Below the pieces are notes generated by a model. That model saw only the letters and a list, made by a program, of their open reading frames with translations, was not told the origin of the DNA and did not search any database. This document shows, in pieces, positions 18,744-26,829 of a DNA stretch of 64,000 nt. The DNA comes from Hyphomonas oceanitis SCH89. Lineage in GTDB: Bacteria; Pseudomonadota; Alphaproteobacteria; Caulobacterales; Hyphomonadaceae. The DNA lies in assembly GCF_000685295.1 (NCBI RefSeq), contig NZ_ARYL01000014.1, forward strand, positions 40,749 through 104,748. The letters are read 5' to 3'. Numbering within the stretch: position 1 is the stretch's first letter; every line of letters starts with the position of its first letter. Both the position numbers and the translations under genes were made by a program.

Positions 18744-19667
18744 TCAGTCGTCCTGGCTGCTTTCTCCCTGTCTGCGCACAGCGTCAGCAAGGCTCGCCTT
18801 TGCGCTTCCCGGCTTCAGCGGCTTTGGCTGGCTCGGTGCTGGCGCCCAGCCTGACAGGTAGACAATCTCGAACGTCGCGCGCACGCGCCCGTCCGGGTCA
18901 CTGAAATTCTGCGCATAAAGCTCGGCCATCCGCATCAGCACACGCCGGGGCAGGGGCTGAGCCATCCCGCTGGCAAAAGCCGCCCGCTCGCCCATGCCTT
19001 TCAGGTCTGCCAGCAAGCCAAACACGGAATCATAGCGCACCACCACGCTTTCGCGGTCTACCACTGGCAGGGCAAACCCGGCCCGCTGCATCAGCGCGGC
19101 CATGTCGGCCAGCGCCGGAAGCGGCGACAGGCGGGGCGCAAGACCGCCCATGATCTCCGTTTCAGCCTCGATCAGGCACGCGCGCAGTTCTGCCAGCGTG
19201 CCCGCCCCGAACAGGGCGCCCAGGAACAGGCCATCCGGCTCCAGCACGCGGCGCACCTGTATCAGCGCGCCGGGCAGGTCGTTGACCCAATGCAGCGACA
19301 GGGCTGACACGACGAGATCGAAACGCGCTTCATCGAAGCCAAGCTTCTCTTCATCGGCAACGACCGCATCGAGACCGCGTTCACGCGCCCGCGCCACCAT
19401 GGCGGGGGAGGGGTCTGTCAGCGTCATCGCAGCCACTTTTGCGCCGCCCTTCAGCTGCTCGCTGACGCCGCCGTCATGCCCGCCCAGCTCCAGTCCTGCC
19501 CGAAACGTACGGGCCGTATCGTTCAGCCGGTCGACAAGATCACTCGACACGCGGTCCTTCAGGAAGGAATACTCGTCGAAATGCGGTGCGGCCCGGTCAC
19601 GGCGGCGCACCAGCAGGTCGCGGTCAAACAGGCGCGGCGGGGCTTTGGGAGCGGCAGGAGGGGTCAT
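18744..19667 (-). CDS. SAM-dependent methyltransferase, BioC/NDUFAF5-like
   Basis: 307 residues from MTPPAAPKAPPRLFDRDLL (ATG 19667). The start FDRDLLVRRRDRAA and the block LVVSALSLHWVNDLPGALIQVRRVLEPDG match the BioC-like group next to comF in alphaproteobacteria. The SAM-binding motif I reads LELGGHDGG rather than the usual D-x-G-C-G-x-G, as is common in this subgroup. In mitochondria the relative NDUFAF5 acts on complex I assembly. Its start codon shares bases with the comF start (CATG). Confidence 0.85.
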   Translation of the reverse strand: MTPPAAPKAPPRLFDRDLLVRRRDRAAPHFDEYSFLKDRVSSDLVDRLNDTARTFRAGLELGGHDGGVSEQLKGGAKVAAMTLTDPSPAMVARARERGLDAVVADEEKLGFDEARFDLVVSALSLHWVNDLPGALIQVRRVLEPDGLFLGALFGAGTLAELRACLIEAETEIMGGLAPRLSPLPALADMAALMQRAGFALPVVDRESVVVRYDSVFGLLADLKGMGERAAFASGMAQPLPRRVLMRMAELYAQNFSDPDGRVRATFEIVYLSGWAPAPSQPKPLKPGSAKASLADAVRRQGESSQDD

Positions 19668-20436
19668 GCCAAGCGATATGGACCGGCGTCCGGCCCGCGC
19701 AAAGGGCTTTCTGCGCGCGGCGGCTGACTTCCTTTGGCCACCCCGTTCCCTCGTTTCCGGCCAGCGCGGCGTGGGCAAGGGTCCCCTCGCACCGGAGGAA
19801 TTCGGCCAGATCCATTTCCTGACAGGGCCCGTCTGCGAAACATGCGGCAGCCCGTTCGACTTTGATCTCGGCCCCGGTGCTATCTGCGCCCCTTGCATCG
19901 CCCGTCCGCCGCGATGGGACCGCGCGCGCGCCGCCATGGTCTATGACGCGGCCTCGCGCCGCCCCGTGCTTGATCTGAAGCGCTCTGGCCGCCGCGACGG
20001 CCTGCAAACCCTCGCCGGATGGATGGTCCAGTCGGGCCGGGATCTCGTCGCAGAGGCCGACCTGATCGTGCCTGTGCCCTTGCACTTTGCCCGGCTCGCC
20101 CGGCGCGGCTTTAACCAGTCTGCCTGGCTCGGACAGGCCATTTGCCGCATGTCCGGCACGCCAATTATTGTTGATGCGATAAAGCGTACGCGCCGTACAC
20201 CCAGTCAGGCGGGTCTCTCTGCCCGCCAGCGCCGCCGCAACATGGCCGGGGCATTTACCGTCAGAAAGCCCGCCATAGCGCGGATATCGGGCCGGCGGGT
20301 GCTGCTTGTCGACGATGTGTTAACCACCGGCGCCACACTCTCGGCTTGTACACGTGCCCTGAAACAGGCAGGCGCAGCCAATGTGGATGTGCTTGTGCTC
20401 GCGCGCGTTGTCCGGGAAACAGATGTCACCATATAA
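19666..20436 (+). CDS. comF: ComF family phosphoribosyltransferase-like protein
   Basis: 256 residues from the ATG at 19666 (an ATG at 19678 is the alternative and would remove the overlap with the divergent gene). The N-terminal zinc region has CETCGSPFDF and CAPCIARP. The C-terminal PRTase domain has VPVPLHFARLARRGFNQS and the PRPP-binding VLLVDDVLTTGATL. In transformable bacteria ComF supports DNA uptake; its role elsewhere is unclear. Confidence 0.9.
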   Translation: MPSDMDRRPARAKGFLRAAADFLWPPRSLVSGQRGVGKGPLAPEEFGQIHFLTGPVCETCGSPFDFDLGPGAICAPCIARPPRWDRARAAMVYDAASRRPVLDLKRSGRRDGLQTLAGWMVQSGRDLVAEADLIVPVPLHFARLARRGFNQSAWLGQAICRMSGTPIIVDAIKRTRRTPSQAGLSARQRRRNMAGAFTVRKPAIARISGRRVLLVDDVLTTGATLSACTRALKQAGAANVDVLVLARVVRETDVTI

Positions 20437-20472
20437 GCCAAAGAACTCACAGCTTTAAGGAGCCTGCCCGTA

Positions 20473-20730
20473 ATGCCCAAGGTTACTATCTATACGCGCG
20501 CCTTCTGCCCGTATTGCAGCCGCGCCGTATCCTTGCTCAAGGAAAAGAAGATCGCCATGAAGGAAATCGACGCTGGCATGGATGCCGCGAAGAAAGCCGA
20601 AATGGTTGAGCGCTCCGGTGGTGCCCGCACGTTCCCGCAGATTTTCATCGGCGACAAGCATATCGGTGGCTGCGACGACATGATGGCACTCGAACGGGCC
20701 GGCAAGCTCGACGCAATGCTGGCGGCCTGA
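20473..20730 (+). CDS. grxC: Glutaredoxin 3
   Basis: 85 residues with the dithiol active site CPYC at about residues 12-15. The glutathione-binding TFPQIFIGDKHIGGCDDM is at 53-70. It reduces disulfides and mixed glutathione disulfides in the cytosol. It follows comF by 36 bases and precedes the DUF1178 gene by 6, forming the conserved comF-grxC-DUF1178 group. Confidence 0.95.
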   Translation: MPKVTIYTRAFCPYCSRAVSLLKEKKIAMKEIDAGMDAAKKAEMVERSGGARTFPQIFIGDKHIGGCDDMMALERAGKLDAMLAA

Positions 20731-20736
20731 TCAGGC

Positions 20737-21186
20737 ATGATCCGTTACGCTCTCATCTGCGGTGATTGCGAACACGAATTCGAGGCATGGTTTGCCTCAT
20801 CCGCCGCCTTTGACGCGCAGGCGAAGAAGCATCTTGTGATCTGCCCGGAATGTGCCGGGGCTCAGGTCACGAAACAGATCATGGCGCCGTCGGTGAAATC
20901 GCCCAAGAAGAGGGCGGCGCAGTCGGAGGCGGAAAAGCTGGCAGCCGAATTTGCCGCCAAGGCGCGCGATCATGTCGAGAAAAATTTCGACTATGTCGGC
21001 GACAGTTTCGCCGACGAGGCCCGCGCCATGTATTATGGCGAAACCGAAGACCGCCCGATATGGGGCGCCACCACGCCGGAGGAATCGGCTGCCCTGCTTG
21101 AGGAAGGCGTCCCGGCTGCGCCCCTGCCGCGCGCCTTCACGCCAAAACCTCCGAAACAGGCCCGTACCAAGGGCAAGCTGAACTGA
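20737..21186 (+). CDS. DUF1178 family protein
   Basis: 149 residues. The N-terminus is a zinc-ribbon-like region (CGDCEHEFEAWF, then CPECAG), followed by a basic linker and a conserved helical FAAKARDHVEKNFDYVGDSFADEARAMYYG segment. The end is proline- and lysine-rich. The family is widespread in alpha- and betaproteobacteria with no known function. Confidence 0.9.
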   Translation: MIRYALICGDCEHEFEAWFASSAAFDAQAKKHLVICPECAGAQVTKQIMAPSVKSPKKRAAQSEAEKLAAEFAAKARDHVEKNFDYVGDSFADEARAMYYGETEDRPIWGATTPEESAALLEEGVPAAPLPRAFTPKPPKQARTKGKLN

Positions 21187-21271
21187 ACACGCACCCGCGC
21201 GCTTTGCCGCGCTTGACCCAAGCTGCGCCTTCGCTAATACGGCGTGCAGATACGAGTCACGGAGAGGCCTC

Positions 21272-21574
21272 ATGGCGACCAGCGAATATCATCACGGCGA
21301 TATGGACATCGAAGCACAGGAAGCCACTTGGCATGGCTTCATCGTGGGCAGCACCTGGGGCGGCCTGATCACTGTGCTCTCCGTTGGCTATGCAGTGCTT
21401 GCTGTTGCCATCGGCATGAACTGGATGATCTCGCTCGGTATCATGGCTGTTGTCGGTCTGGCCGCCGGCCTGTTCCTGAACCTTGGTGGCCGCTGGATGG
21501 CAACGCTTGTGCTGCTCATCATCCTGGCTCTTGTCGTTCAGGGCTTTATCGGTCTGTTCGGCCTGCTGCTCTAG
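21272..21574 (+). CDS. aa3-type cytochrome c oxidase subunit IV
   Basis: 100 residues. A short polar N-terminus (MATSEYHHGDMDIEAQEATWHG, quoted in part) is followed by three hydrophobic helices. The motif EATWHGFIVGSTWGG is typical of the small bacterial aa3 subunit IV (COX4_pro_2), a stabilising subunit of the terminal oxidase in the inner membrane. The remaining oxidase genes are not in this window. Confidence 0.88.
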   Translation: MATSEYHHGDMDIEAQEATWHGFIVGSTWGGLITVLSVGYAVLAVAIGMNWMISLGIMAVVGLAAGLFLNLGGRWMATLVLLIILALVVQGFIGLFGLLL

Positions 21575-21586
21575 GCAGCCTGCAAT

Positions 21587-21832
21587 CTAACAAATCTTGA
21601 GACAGTCAGGGCACCGCACCATTGCGGGGTCTGCCTCCAGCATGGTGCGCGGGATGGAGCCGCCGCACTGAGTGCAGAGGCCAAATTGACCACCCTCCAT
21701 CCGCGCCATCGCCGCTTCGATACGGCTTAGCAGACGGTTTCGCTCAAGCAGCGCGTTGCGCCGTGTGTTGGCCATGTCCTCGCGTGTCAGACGAAGGCAA
21801 TCGGGCGCAACAGGGGAAATATCCCTTTTCAT
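21587..21832 (-). CDS. DksA/TraR-type zinc finger protein
   Basis: 81 residues. A coiled helix (RRNALLERNRLLSRIEAAMARM) precedes the C4-type zinc finger CTQCGGSIP...CPDC. It lacks the full coiled-coil length of DksA and is closer to the short TraR/YbiI proteins, which bind in the RNA polymerase secondary channel. It converges with the oxidase subunit, with 12 bases between stops. Confidence 0.82.
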   Translation of the reverse strand: MKRDISPVAPDCLRLTREDMANTRRNALLERNRLLSRIEAAMARMEGGQFGLCTQCGGSIPRTMLEADPAMVRCPDCLKIC

Positions 21833-21945
21833 TCCAATATGCTGCGTCGGCTTTAAGGGCTTGGCAAGGCGTTTCGGGTGAAACTCTTTCGTCTGATAGG
21901 GGAATTGCGCGCATTTGCGGGCTCCCGGCTGCCGAGGAGGCTTTC

Positions 21946-22911
21946 ATGGGCCTGCCGCCCCTGGTCATGAGCAACGTAACCAAGCGCTTTGGCGCGTTCA
22001 CAGCTGTGAGCGACCTGTCGCTTGACGTGCCCGAGGGCGCGATTATCGGCTTTCTCGGCCCAAATGGCGCCGGCAAGTCGACCAGTTTGCGCATGGCGCT
22101 CGGCGTGATGCAGGCTGATTCCGGCTCGGTCAGCCTGTTCGGCAAGCCGCCCGAGATTGCCACGCTGAAGCGCGTCGGCTTCCTTCCCGAAGAGCGCGGC
22201 CTCTACAAGAAGATGACCACGCGCGCCACGATCGAGCATTTCGCGCGCCTGAAAGGCCTCACCGCCCGCGACGCCCGCGCCCGCGCCATTGAGCTGCTCG
22301 ACATGTCGGGCCTTTCCGAGTTCAAGACGACACGCATTTCCAAGCTGTCCAAGGGCATGGCGCAAAAGGTCCAGATCCTCTCCACGCTCGCTCACCGGCC
22401 GGACTTCCTGATCCTCGACGAACCCTTCTCCGGTCTCGACCCGGTCAACCAGCAAGTGCTCGAAGACCTTATCCGTGCCGAGCATGACCGCGGCGCCACC
22501 ATCCTGTTCTCAACCCATGTGATGGAACATGCCGAACGCCTCTGCGACCGCATCGTGATGATGGCGCGTGGTCGCAAGGTTTTTGATGGCACGCTGGACC
22601 AGGCCTTTAACGCGCTGGGGCAGGGCGCCCGCATTGCCGTCAGTGAGGGCTTTGATCTCGCCGCCGCGCTTGCCCCCAAGGGTTTCGAGGCCCATCGCGC
22701 CCCCGACAAGGGCCCGGGAGATGCCTGGCGCATCAGCCTGCGACCCGGCACAGGGGCACAGGACGCCCTGCGCGCCGCCATCGAGGCTGGTGCCCCCATT
22801 GTCGGCTTTGCGCCTGAAGAGGCCCGGCTGCGCGATGTGTTTGTCTCGCTCGTGGGTGAGGCCGATGCCGCCGCCCTGCTTGAATCCACCGGGGAAGGGG
22901 CAATCGCCTGA
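21946..22911 (+). CDS. ABC transporter ATP-binding protein (NatA/YhaQ type)
   Basis: 321 residues from MGLPPLVMSNVTKRFG (ATG 21946, GAGGAGG site). Walker A GPNGAGKST is at residues 38-46, the signature SKLSKGMAQK near 132 and Walker B FLILDEPFSGLDP near 154. The C-terminal DUF4162-like extension is typical of ATPases paired with NatB-like permeases. Start of the permease overlaps by one base, so the two form one exporter, energising it from the cytoplasmic side. Confidence 0.93.
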   Translation: MGLPPLVMSNVTKRFGAFTAVSDLSLDVPEGAIIGFLGPNGAGKSTSLRMALGVMQADSGSVSLFGKPPEIATLKRVGFLPEERGLYKKMTTRATIEHFARLKGLTARDARARAIELLDMSGLSEFKTTRISKLSKGMAQKVQILSTLAHRPDFLILDEPFSGLDPVNQQVLEDLIRAEHDRGATILFSTHVMEHAERLCDRIVMMARGRKVFDGTLDQAFNALGQGARIAVSEGFDLAAALAPKGFEAHRAPDKGPGDAWRISLRPGTGAQDALRAAIEAGAPIVGFAPEEARLRDVFVSLVGEADAAALLESTGEGAIA

Positions 22912-24302
22912 TGCGCAATGTCTACCTGATCTTCCGGCGTGACTATCTCGGTTATGTGAAGGCCTGGGGTTTCTGGCTCAGCCTCGCTGCGGTGCCGCTC
23001 TTCATGCTGATTGGCGGCACGTTCGCTGTTTTCGCCGCCAAGTCTTCGCCCGTGCGCTATTACGCCGTCGTCGAAACGGGTTCTGTCTATGCCGATGCCA
23101 TCGACGGTGAGTTCGCCCGCGATGAAGCCGATATCGGCAATCAGGCCCGCGACATGGCCGATGGCATGGACCTGACCGACGACCAGCGCGACCAGTTGCG
23201 GGACAATGCAGCCGCTTCCTCACGCAAGTTCATCCGTGTGCCTGCTCCGGCAACGGCCATAGACGACCTGCGCCCCTATCTCCTCGGCCAGCAACTCGTC
23301 TCAGGGCCCCTGGGCGACAAGCCGCTCTTTGCCGTGTTCATTCCGTCGTCCGATGGCACCAGCCTCGAATACTGGAGCGATGATGTCAGCGTCAGTGGCC
23401 TCCGCTGGCAGGCTGAAAGCGCCATGCGCCGCCTCGCCCGCCAGCAGGCCTTCAGCGAGGCCGGCCTCGGCGATGACTTCCTCGACACGGTCGATGACAG
23501 CGCCCTGACTGTGCCGGCCCATCGCATCCGCACCGTCGCCGAGCAGACCACAGCCGGCTCCGAAGTCACCATGGCCGACAAGGCGCCCGTCTATGTCGCC
23601 GGCGGCCTCGCCTATTTCCTCTGGCTGATGATCTTCTCGATCATCCAGTACCTGCTGATGGGAACGATCGAAGAGCGCTCGAACAAGATATTCGACACGC
23701 TGCTGACCTCCGTGAAGCTTCCGGAACTCCTCGCAGGCAAGCTGCTCGCCGTATTCGCGGTCACGTCCACGATGATGCTGTCATGGGGCCTCTTCGCGTT
23801 CGGCGCCTCGCTCTTCGCCACCAGCCAGATCCCCGGCGGCGCGAGCCTCCTTTCGCCTTTCCTCGCGGCCTTCGCGAATCCGGCCATCATCATCCCCGGC
23901 CTGATCAGCTTCCTCCTCGGCTACATCATGTACGGCATGATCTTCATGGCCCTCGGCTCGCTCTGCGACACAATCCAGGAAGCGCAGACCCTGCTCAGCC
24001 CGATGATGATCCTGCTCATGCTGCCCATGTTCGCCATCTTCATCGCGTTTCAGGATCCGGGCTCGCCCGTCATCGACGTGGCCTCATGGATCCCGGTCTT
24101 CACGCCGTTCCTGTTGATCCTGCGCATGCCGCACAATCCGCCCATGTGGGAAATCATCGCCCAGATGCTGATCATGGTCGTCACCGCCGCCACGATCCTC
24201 TGGCTCGCCACCAAGGTCTACCGCGCAGGCGCCATCCACGGCGCCGGCATCGGCGACCTCGGCGGCGTCTTCAAACGCATGTTCAGCCGCAAGAAGGGCT
24301 AA
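22911..24302 (+). CDS. ABC exporter permease (NatB/ABC-2 type)
   Basis: 463 residues. The first membrane helix is at about 20-43, followed by a long extracytoplasmic domain (to about 235). Five more helices fill the C-terminal half, with an IEERSNKIFDTLLTSVKLPELLAGK cytoplasmic loop diagnostic of ABC-2 permeases. Substrate unknown; relatives export sodium, peptides or antibiotics. Its start shares one base with the ATPase stop. Confidence 0.92.
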   Translation: MRNVYLIFRRDYLGYVKAWGFWLSLAAVPLFMLIGGTFAVFAAKSSPVRYYAVVETGSVYADAIDGEFARDEADIGNQARDMADGMDLTDDQRDQLRDNAAASSRKFIRVPAPATAIDDLRPYLLGQQLVSGPLGDKPLFAVFIPSSDGTSLEYWSDDVSVSGLRWQAESAMRRLARQQAFSEAGLGDDFLDTVDDSALTVPAHRIRTVAEQTTAGSEVTMADKAPVYVAGGLAYFLWLMIFSIIQYLLMGTIEERSNKIFDTLLTSVKLPELLAGKLLAVFAVTSTMMLSWGLFAFGASLFATSQIPGGASLLSPFLAAFANPAIIIPGLISFLLGYIMYGMIFMALGSLCDTIQEAQTLLSPMMILLMLPMFAIFIAFQDPGSPVIDVASWIPVFTPFLLILRMPHNPPMWEIIAQMLIMVVTAATILWLATKVYRAGAIHGAGIGDLGGVFKRMFSRKKG

Positions 24303-24316
24303 GCGCGAAGAAGGGG

Positions 24317-24344
24317 CTCATCCTGAGCGAAGTCGAAGGACGAG
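24317..24344 (+). repeat. REP-like intergenic repeat, copy 1
   Basis: A 28-base unit beginning CTCATCCTGAGCGAAGTCG and ending GGACGAG, just after the permease gene. The same unit recurs at 35323-35350 and, inverted, at 35381-35406. Near-identical motifs are common interspersed repeats in alphaproteobacterial genomes. Confidence 0.85.
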
Positions 24345-24351
24345 GCCCGCG

Positions 24352-24699
24352 CTAACAGTTCTCATCCAGCCCTGACAGGTAATCGACGGTCTCCCTGATC
24401 GTGATGACATGGCATTGCGCCATGCCCGATGTGAGGTAGCCGGGCGTGGCGAGGGTCTCGCCCGTGCCTGCGTCCACGATTTCGAAATGCGCGTCGCCCT
24501 TGGCCTCAAAACGATCCGCCACTGTCTCGCCCGGAGTCACCATCCAGGTGTGGTCATAAATCGTCACCGTCACGGCCCGCTCGCTCTCATTGGCGATGGT
24601 CAGCGTCTGCGTGGCAAACATGTCCGGCCCCAGCCAGTAGGCGAGGCCGCAGGCCACGATCACAATCGGCACAATCGCCCAAAGGATAAGTTTCTTCAT
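24352..24699 (-). CDS. Membrane-anchored hypothetical protein
   Basis: 115 residues from MKKLILWAIVPIVIVACG (ATG 24699). The hydrophobic N-terminus could be a signal anchor; a lipobox-like IVAC is present but imperfect. The rest looks like a small beta-sandwich (TLTIANESERAVTVTIYDHTW, DAHFEIVDAGTGETLAT). Four later features, including two Cys near the C-terminus (AQCH, DENC), suggest a periplasmic disulfide. No family recognised. Confidence 0.65.
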   Translation of the reverse strand: MKKLILWAIVPIVIVACGLAYWLGPDMFATQTLTIANESERAVTVTIYDHTWMVTPGETVADRFEAKGDAHFEIVDAGTGETLATPGYLTSGMAQCHVITIRETVDYLSGLDENC

Positions 24700-24767
24700 T
24701 GTCTGTCCTGCCTCGCTGCAATCAAAAGCATGGACCCGCATTCTGGCCGGATGATGACAGGCCAAAG

Positions 24768-24804
24768 AAAAAGCCCCGCCAGATCGCTCTGACGGGGCTT
24801 TTTT
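24768..24804. terminator. Bidirectional terminator downstream of rpsU
   Basis: GCCCCG-C-CAGA, loop TCGC, TCTG-A-CGGGGC with a single mismatch, flanked by AAAAA on the left and TTTTTT on the right. It lies just past the rpsU stop on the reverse strand, where the A tract becomes a U tract. Confidence 0.88.
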
Positions 24805-24826
24805 CAATGCGTAAGACGCGGAACGC

Positions 24827-25036
24827 CTACACGATGCCTTCGCGCTGTGCGCGCTTGCGAGCCAGTTTGCGGGCGCGACGAACGGCCTCTGCGCGCTGAC
24901 GGGCTTTTTTCTCGGATGGTTTTTCAAAAGCCTGACGGGCTTTCATTTCGCGGAAGAGGCCTTCACGCTGCATCTTTTTCTTCAATGCGCGCAGGGCTTG
25001 CTCGACATTGTTATCGCGGACGACGATCTGTACGAT
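24827..25036 (-). CDS. rpsU: 30S ribosomal protein S21, apparent ATC start codon
   Basis: 69 residues: [20 protein letters not shown] after the initiator, then [19 protein letters not shown] and a basic tail ending in RAQREGIV. This is a full-length S21 of alphaproteobacterial type. Homologues begin MVQI, and the codon at that place (25034-25036) is ATC. A GGAG ribosome site lies 6-7 bases upstream. No in-frame ATG, GTG or TTG gives a full protein; the nearest upstream ATG is in another frame and stops after 12 codons. A terminator follows. Confidence 0.9.
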   Translation of the reverse strand: MVQIVVRDNNVEQALRALKKKMQREGLFREMKARQAFEKPSEKKARQRAEAVRRARKLARKRAQREGIV

Positions 25037-25164
25037 GGGTCTTCTCCATTGGGCTGGGGGCGTCGCCCCGACTAATTCTTTACGGCTTTGTCGGCCATGA
25101 AGGGGCGCCTATATCACGCAAGAAGCAAGTTGGCCAAGCCCCTTAAGTGATGCAAAGGTAATAT

Positions 25165-25815
25165 ATGACACAAACGCCGTCAGAAGCCTACCGTTCCCGC
25201 TGGGTTACCGCCTTGCTCCCGCATGTCGCCTTTGATGGCTGGACCGATGCGGCCGCCGCCAGAGCCGCCAAAGAGGCGGGGCTCAGCCAGGGTGAACAGG
25301 CCCTTGCGGCGCCAAATGGCGTGATCGACCTGCTGGAAGCCTTTTTCGCCGCTGCCGAAGCCGAAGCAAAAGCGAATCTCGCCTCGCAGGATATGTCCGC
25401 CCTGCGCGTGCCGGACAAGGTTAAACGTGGTGTGCTGGCCTGGCTGGAGGCGCTGGAACCGAATCGCGAGGCCGTGCGCCGCGCCGCCGCGCGCGGCTTC
25501 CTGCCATGGGGCGCAGGCGCTGCTGCCCAGCGTACATGGTCGGTGGCCGACATGGTCTGGACCGCTGCAGGCGACACAGCCACCGACTATAATCGCTATT
25601 CCAAGCGCGGCCTGCTCGCCGCCGTAATTCCGGGCATCGTCATGCACTGGCTCGACAATCCCGCACCTGCCGATCTCGACGCCTATGTGTCGCGCCGACT
25701 GCAGCAGGCGTCCGGTCTCGGCCGCAGCGCAGGTAAAGTCGTCGGCCCCGTTCTGGACAGACTGAGCGCGCTGAAAAGCGCCGGAAAATCATCCGGGCGC
25801 GGACAGGAGAATTGA
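25165..25815 (+). CDS. COQ9 family protein
   Basis: 216 residues. The TetR-like helical fold of COQ9 is suggested by RWVTALLPHVAFDGWTDAAAARAAKEAGLS, and the conserved C-terminal part by SVADMVWTAAGDTATDYNRYSKRGLLA, holding the W...DxSTDFNYYTKR-like motif. COQ9 is a lipid-binding helper of ubiquinone biosynthesis at the membrane. It is divergent from rpsU with about 130 bases between. Confidence 0.92.
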   Translation: MTQTPSEAYRSRWVTALLPHVAFDGWTDAAAARAAKEAGLSQGEQALAAPNGVIDLLEAFFAAAEAEAKANLASQDMSALRVPDKVKRGVLAWLEALEPNREAVRRAAARGFLPWGAGAAAQRTWSVADMVWTAAGDTATDYNRYSKRGLLAAVIPGIVMHWLDNPAPADLDAYVSRRLQQASGLGRSAGKVVGPVLDRLSALKSAGKSSGRGQEN

Positions 25816-25829
25816 TTTGAAGGGGGAAG

Positions 25830-25915
25830 GTGTCGGGCGAAAGTTGATCAAGCGCCCCAGGGGGCTGGGGGGGCTGATGGGTCCGGGGTGCTTGGTATAC
25901 ACCTCCGCCCGACAC
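25830..25915 (+). other. Nested inverted repeats, candidate structured RNA
   Basis: Outer arms GTGTCGGGCG (25830-25839) and CGCCCGACAC (25906-25915) pair perfectly. Inside them, CAAGCGCCCC (25849-25858) pairs with GGGGTGCTTG (25885-25894) with one G-T pair. The tip is G-rich. It lies between COQ9 and the DUF2794 gene, about 130 bases before the latter. There is no T tract, so it is not a standard terminator. It could be a small RNA or a 5' leader element. Confidence 0.5.
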
Positions 25916-26045
25916 TTAGAAGATGACGAGCGCCGGTGTTCCACGCAAGGCCAAAAAACGGCATTTTTGCCCCAATTCGATTACAATGCGGTTAGGCGAC
26001 TGCAGATTAGCGGAATCGCCAGCCGGGCGAGCCTGAAAGGATGAG

Positions 26046-26381
26046 ATGAGCGATACGTTCTCACGGAAAATGGCGCCGGAGCCGCGGGTCGCCTTCCAGA
26101 AAGCCGAGATGCAACCCATCCTCGATGTCTATGGCCGCCTCGTCATTGCCGGAGAGGCGCGCGACTATGCCATCGGTATGGAAAAAGACATCGCCATCTT
26201 CGCCATCTTCAGGCGCCACGCCGAAAACCCGACCTGGCGCATCGAGAAAGAGCCCGCGCTCGCCAACCGTCAGGGCCAGTATGCCGTCTATGGTTCAGCC
26301 GGTCAGATCCTGCGCCGGGGCCGAGAGCTCAAACAGGTCCTGCGCGTTTTTGATACGCGCCGCTTCACTGTTGTGAAGTAA
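26046..26381 (+). CDS. DUF2794 family protein
   Basis: 111 residues, the usual length. The conserved core QPILDVYGRLVIAGEARDYAIGMEKDIAIFAIFRR (quoted in part) and the ending LRVFDTRRFTVVK match this alphaproteobacterial family of unknown function. The start lies just after AAAGGATGAG, a good ribosome site. Confidence 0.85.
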   Translation: MSDTFSRKMAPEPRVAFQKAEMQPILDVYGRLVIAGEARDYAIGMEKDIAIFAIFRRHAENPTWRIEKEPALANRQGQYAVYGSAGQILRRGRELKQVLRVFDTRRFTVVK

Positions 26382-26490
26382 GCACATCCGTCGAATTTCA
26401 CCTAATCTGTTAACCTCTTGTTAACTAAAAAATTCTTGCGCGTTCTTTTGGAACATATTAGGAACAGGAACACGAGAACGGAGCAGGAAC

Positions 26491-26826
26491 ATGGGTATCG
26501 CAGTCAGCTTTCGGGGACGGTCTGGTAAGGCCTGGGAATTTCAGCGCGTGGCAGCAGATGCCCCTTGGGCCCGCAGCCCGGGCGTGGTCATCTTCGCCGC
26601 GCCGGACGCCTACGGATGGCGCCTCATCCGTGTTGTAGAGCTGTCGGGCAAGCCGCACGACCTGCAGCCCATCTGGGCCCTGGCAGAGGCCGAGCGCTAC
26701 GGCGCGAACGCCGTCTTCCTCGCCCTTGAGTTCGACGCCGCGACGCGCAGCCTGATGGCCAACGACATCGAGGAAGGCTTCTCGACCGTCTGCTTTACCG
26801 ATCATTCCCGCAAAATCGCGGCCTGA
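26491..26826 (+). CDS. Hypothetical protein
   Basis: 111 residues from the ATG at 26491, preceded by GGAGCAGGAAC. It has no signal peptide or membrane helix. Short alternating hydrophobic strands (GVVIFAAPDAYGWRLIRVVEL, AVFLALEFD) suggest a small alpha/beta fold. Codon usage matches neighbours. No family recognised. Confidence 0.65.
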   Translation: MGIAVSFRGRSGKAWEFQRVAADAPWARSPGVVIFAAPDAYGWRLIRVVELSGKPHDLQPIWALAEAERYGANAVFLALEFDAATRSLMANDIEEGFSTVCFTDHSRKIAA

Positions 26827-26829
26827 TCC

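Noticed and set aside
25012..25050. ATG upstream of rpsU as the S21 start
   Set aside because: It is in a different frame and stops after 12 codons, so it cannot start S21; could at most be a leader peptide.
25830..25915. SRP (4.5S) RNA candidate
   Set aside because: The conserved SRP tetraloop-region motif (GGAAGGAAGCAG-like) is absent.
25817..26044. 75-residue forward frame before DUF2794
   Set aside because: TTG start, overlaps the nested hairpin, no family features or codon bias; treated as non-coding.
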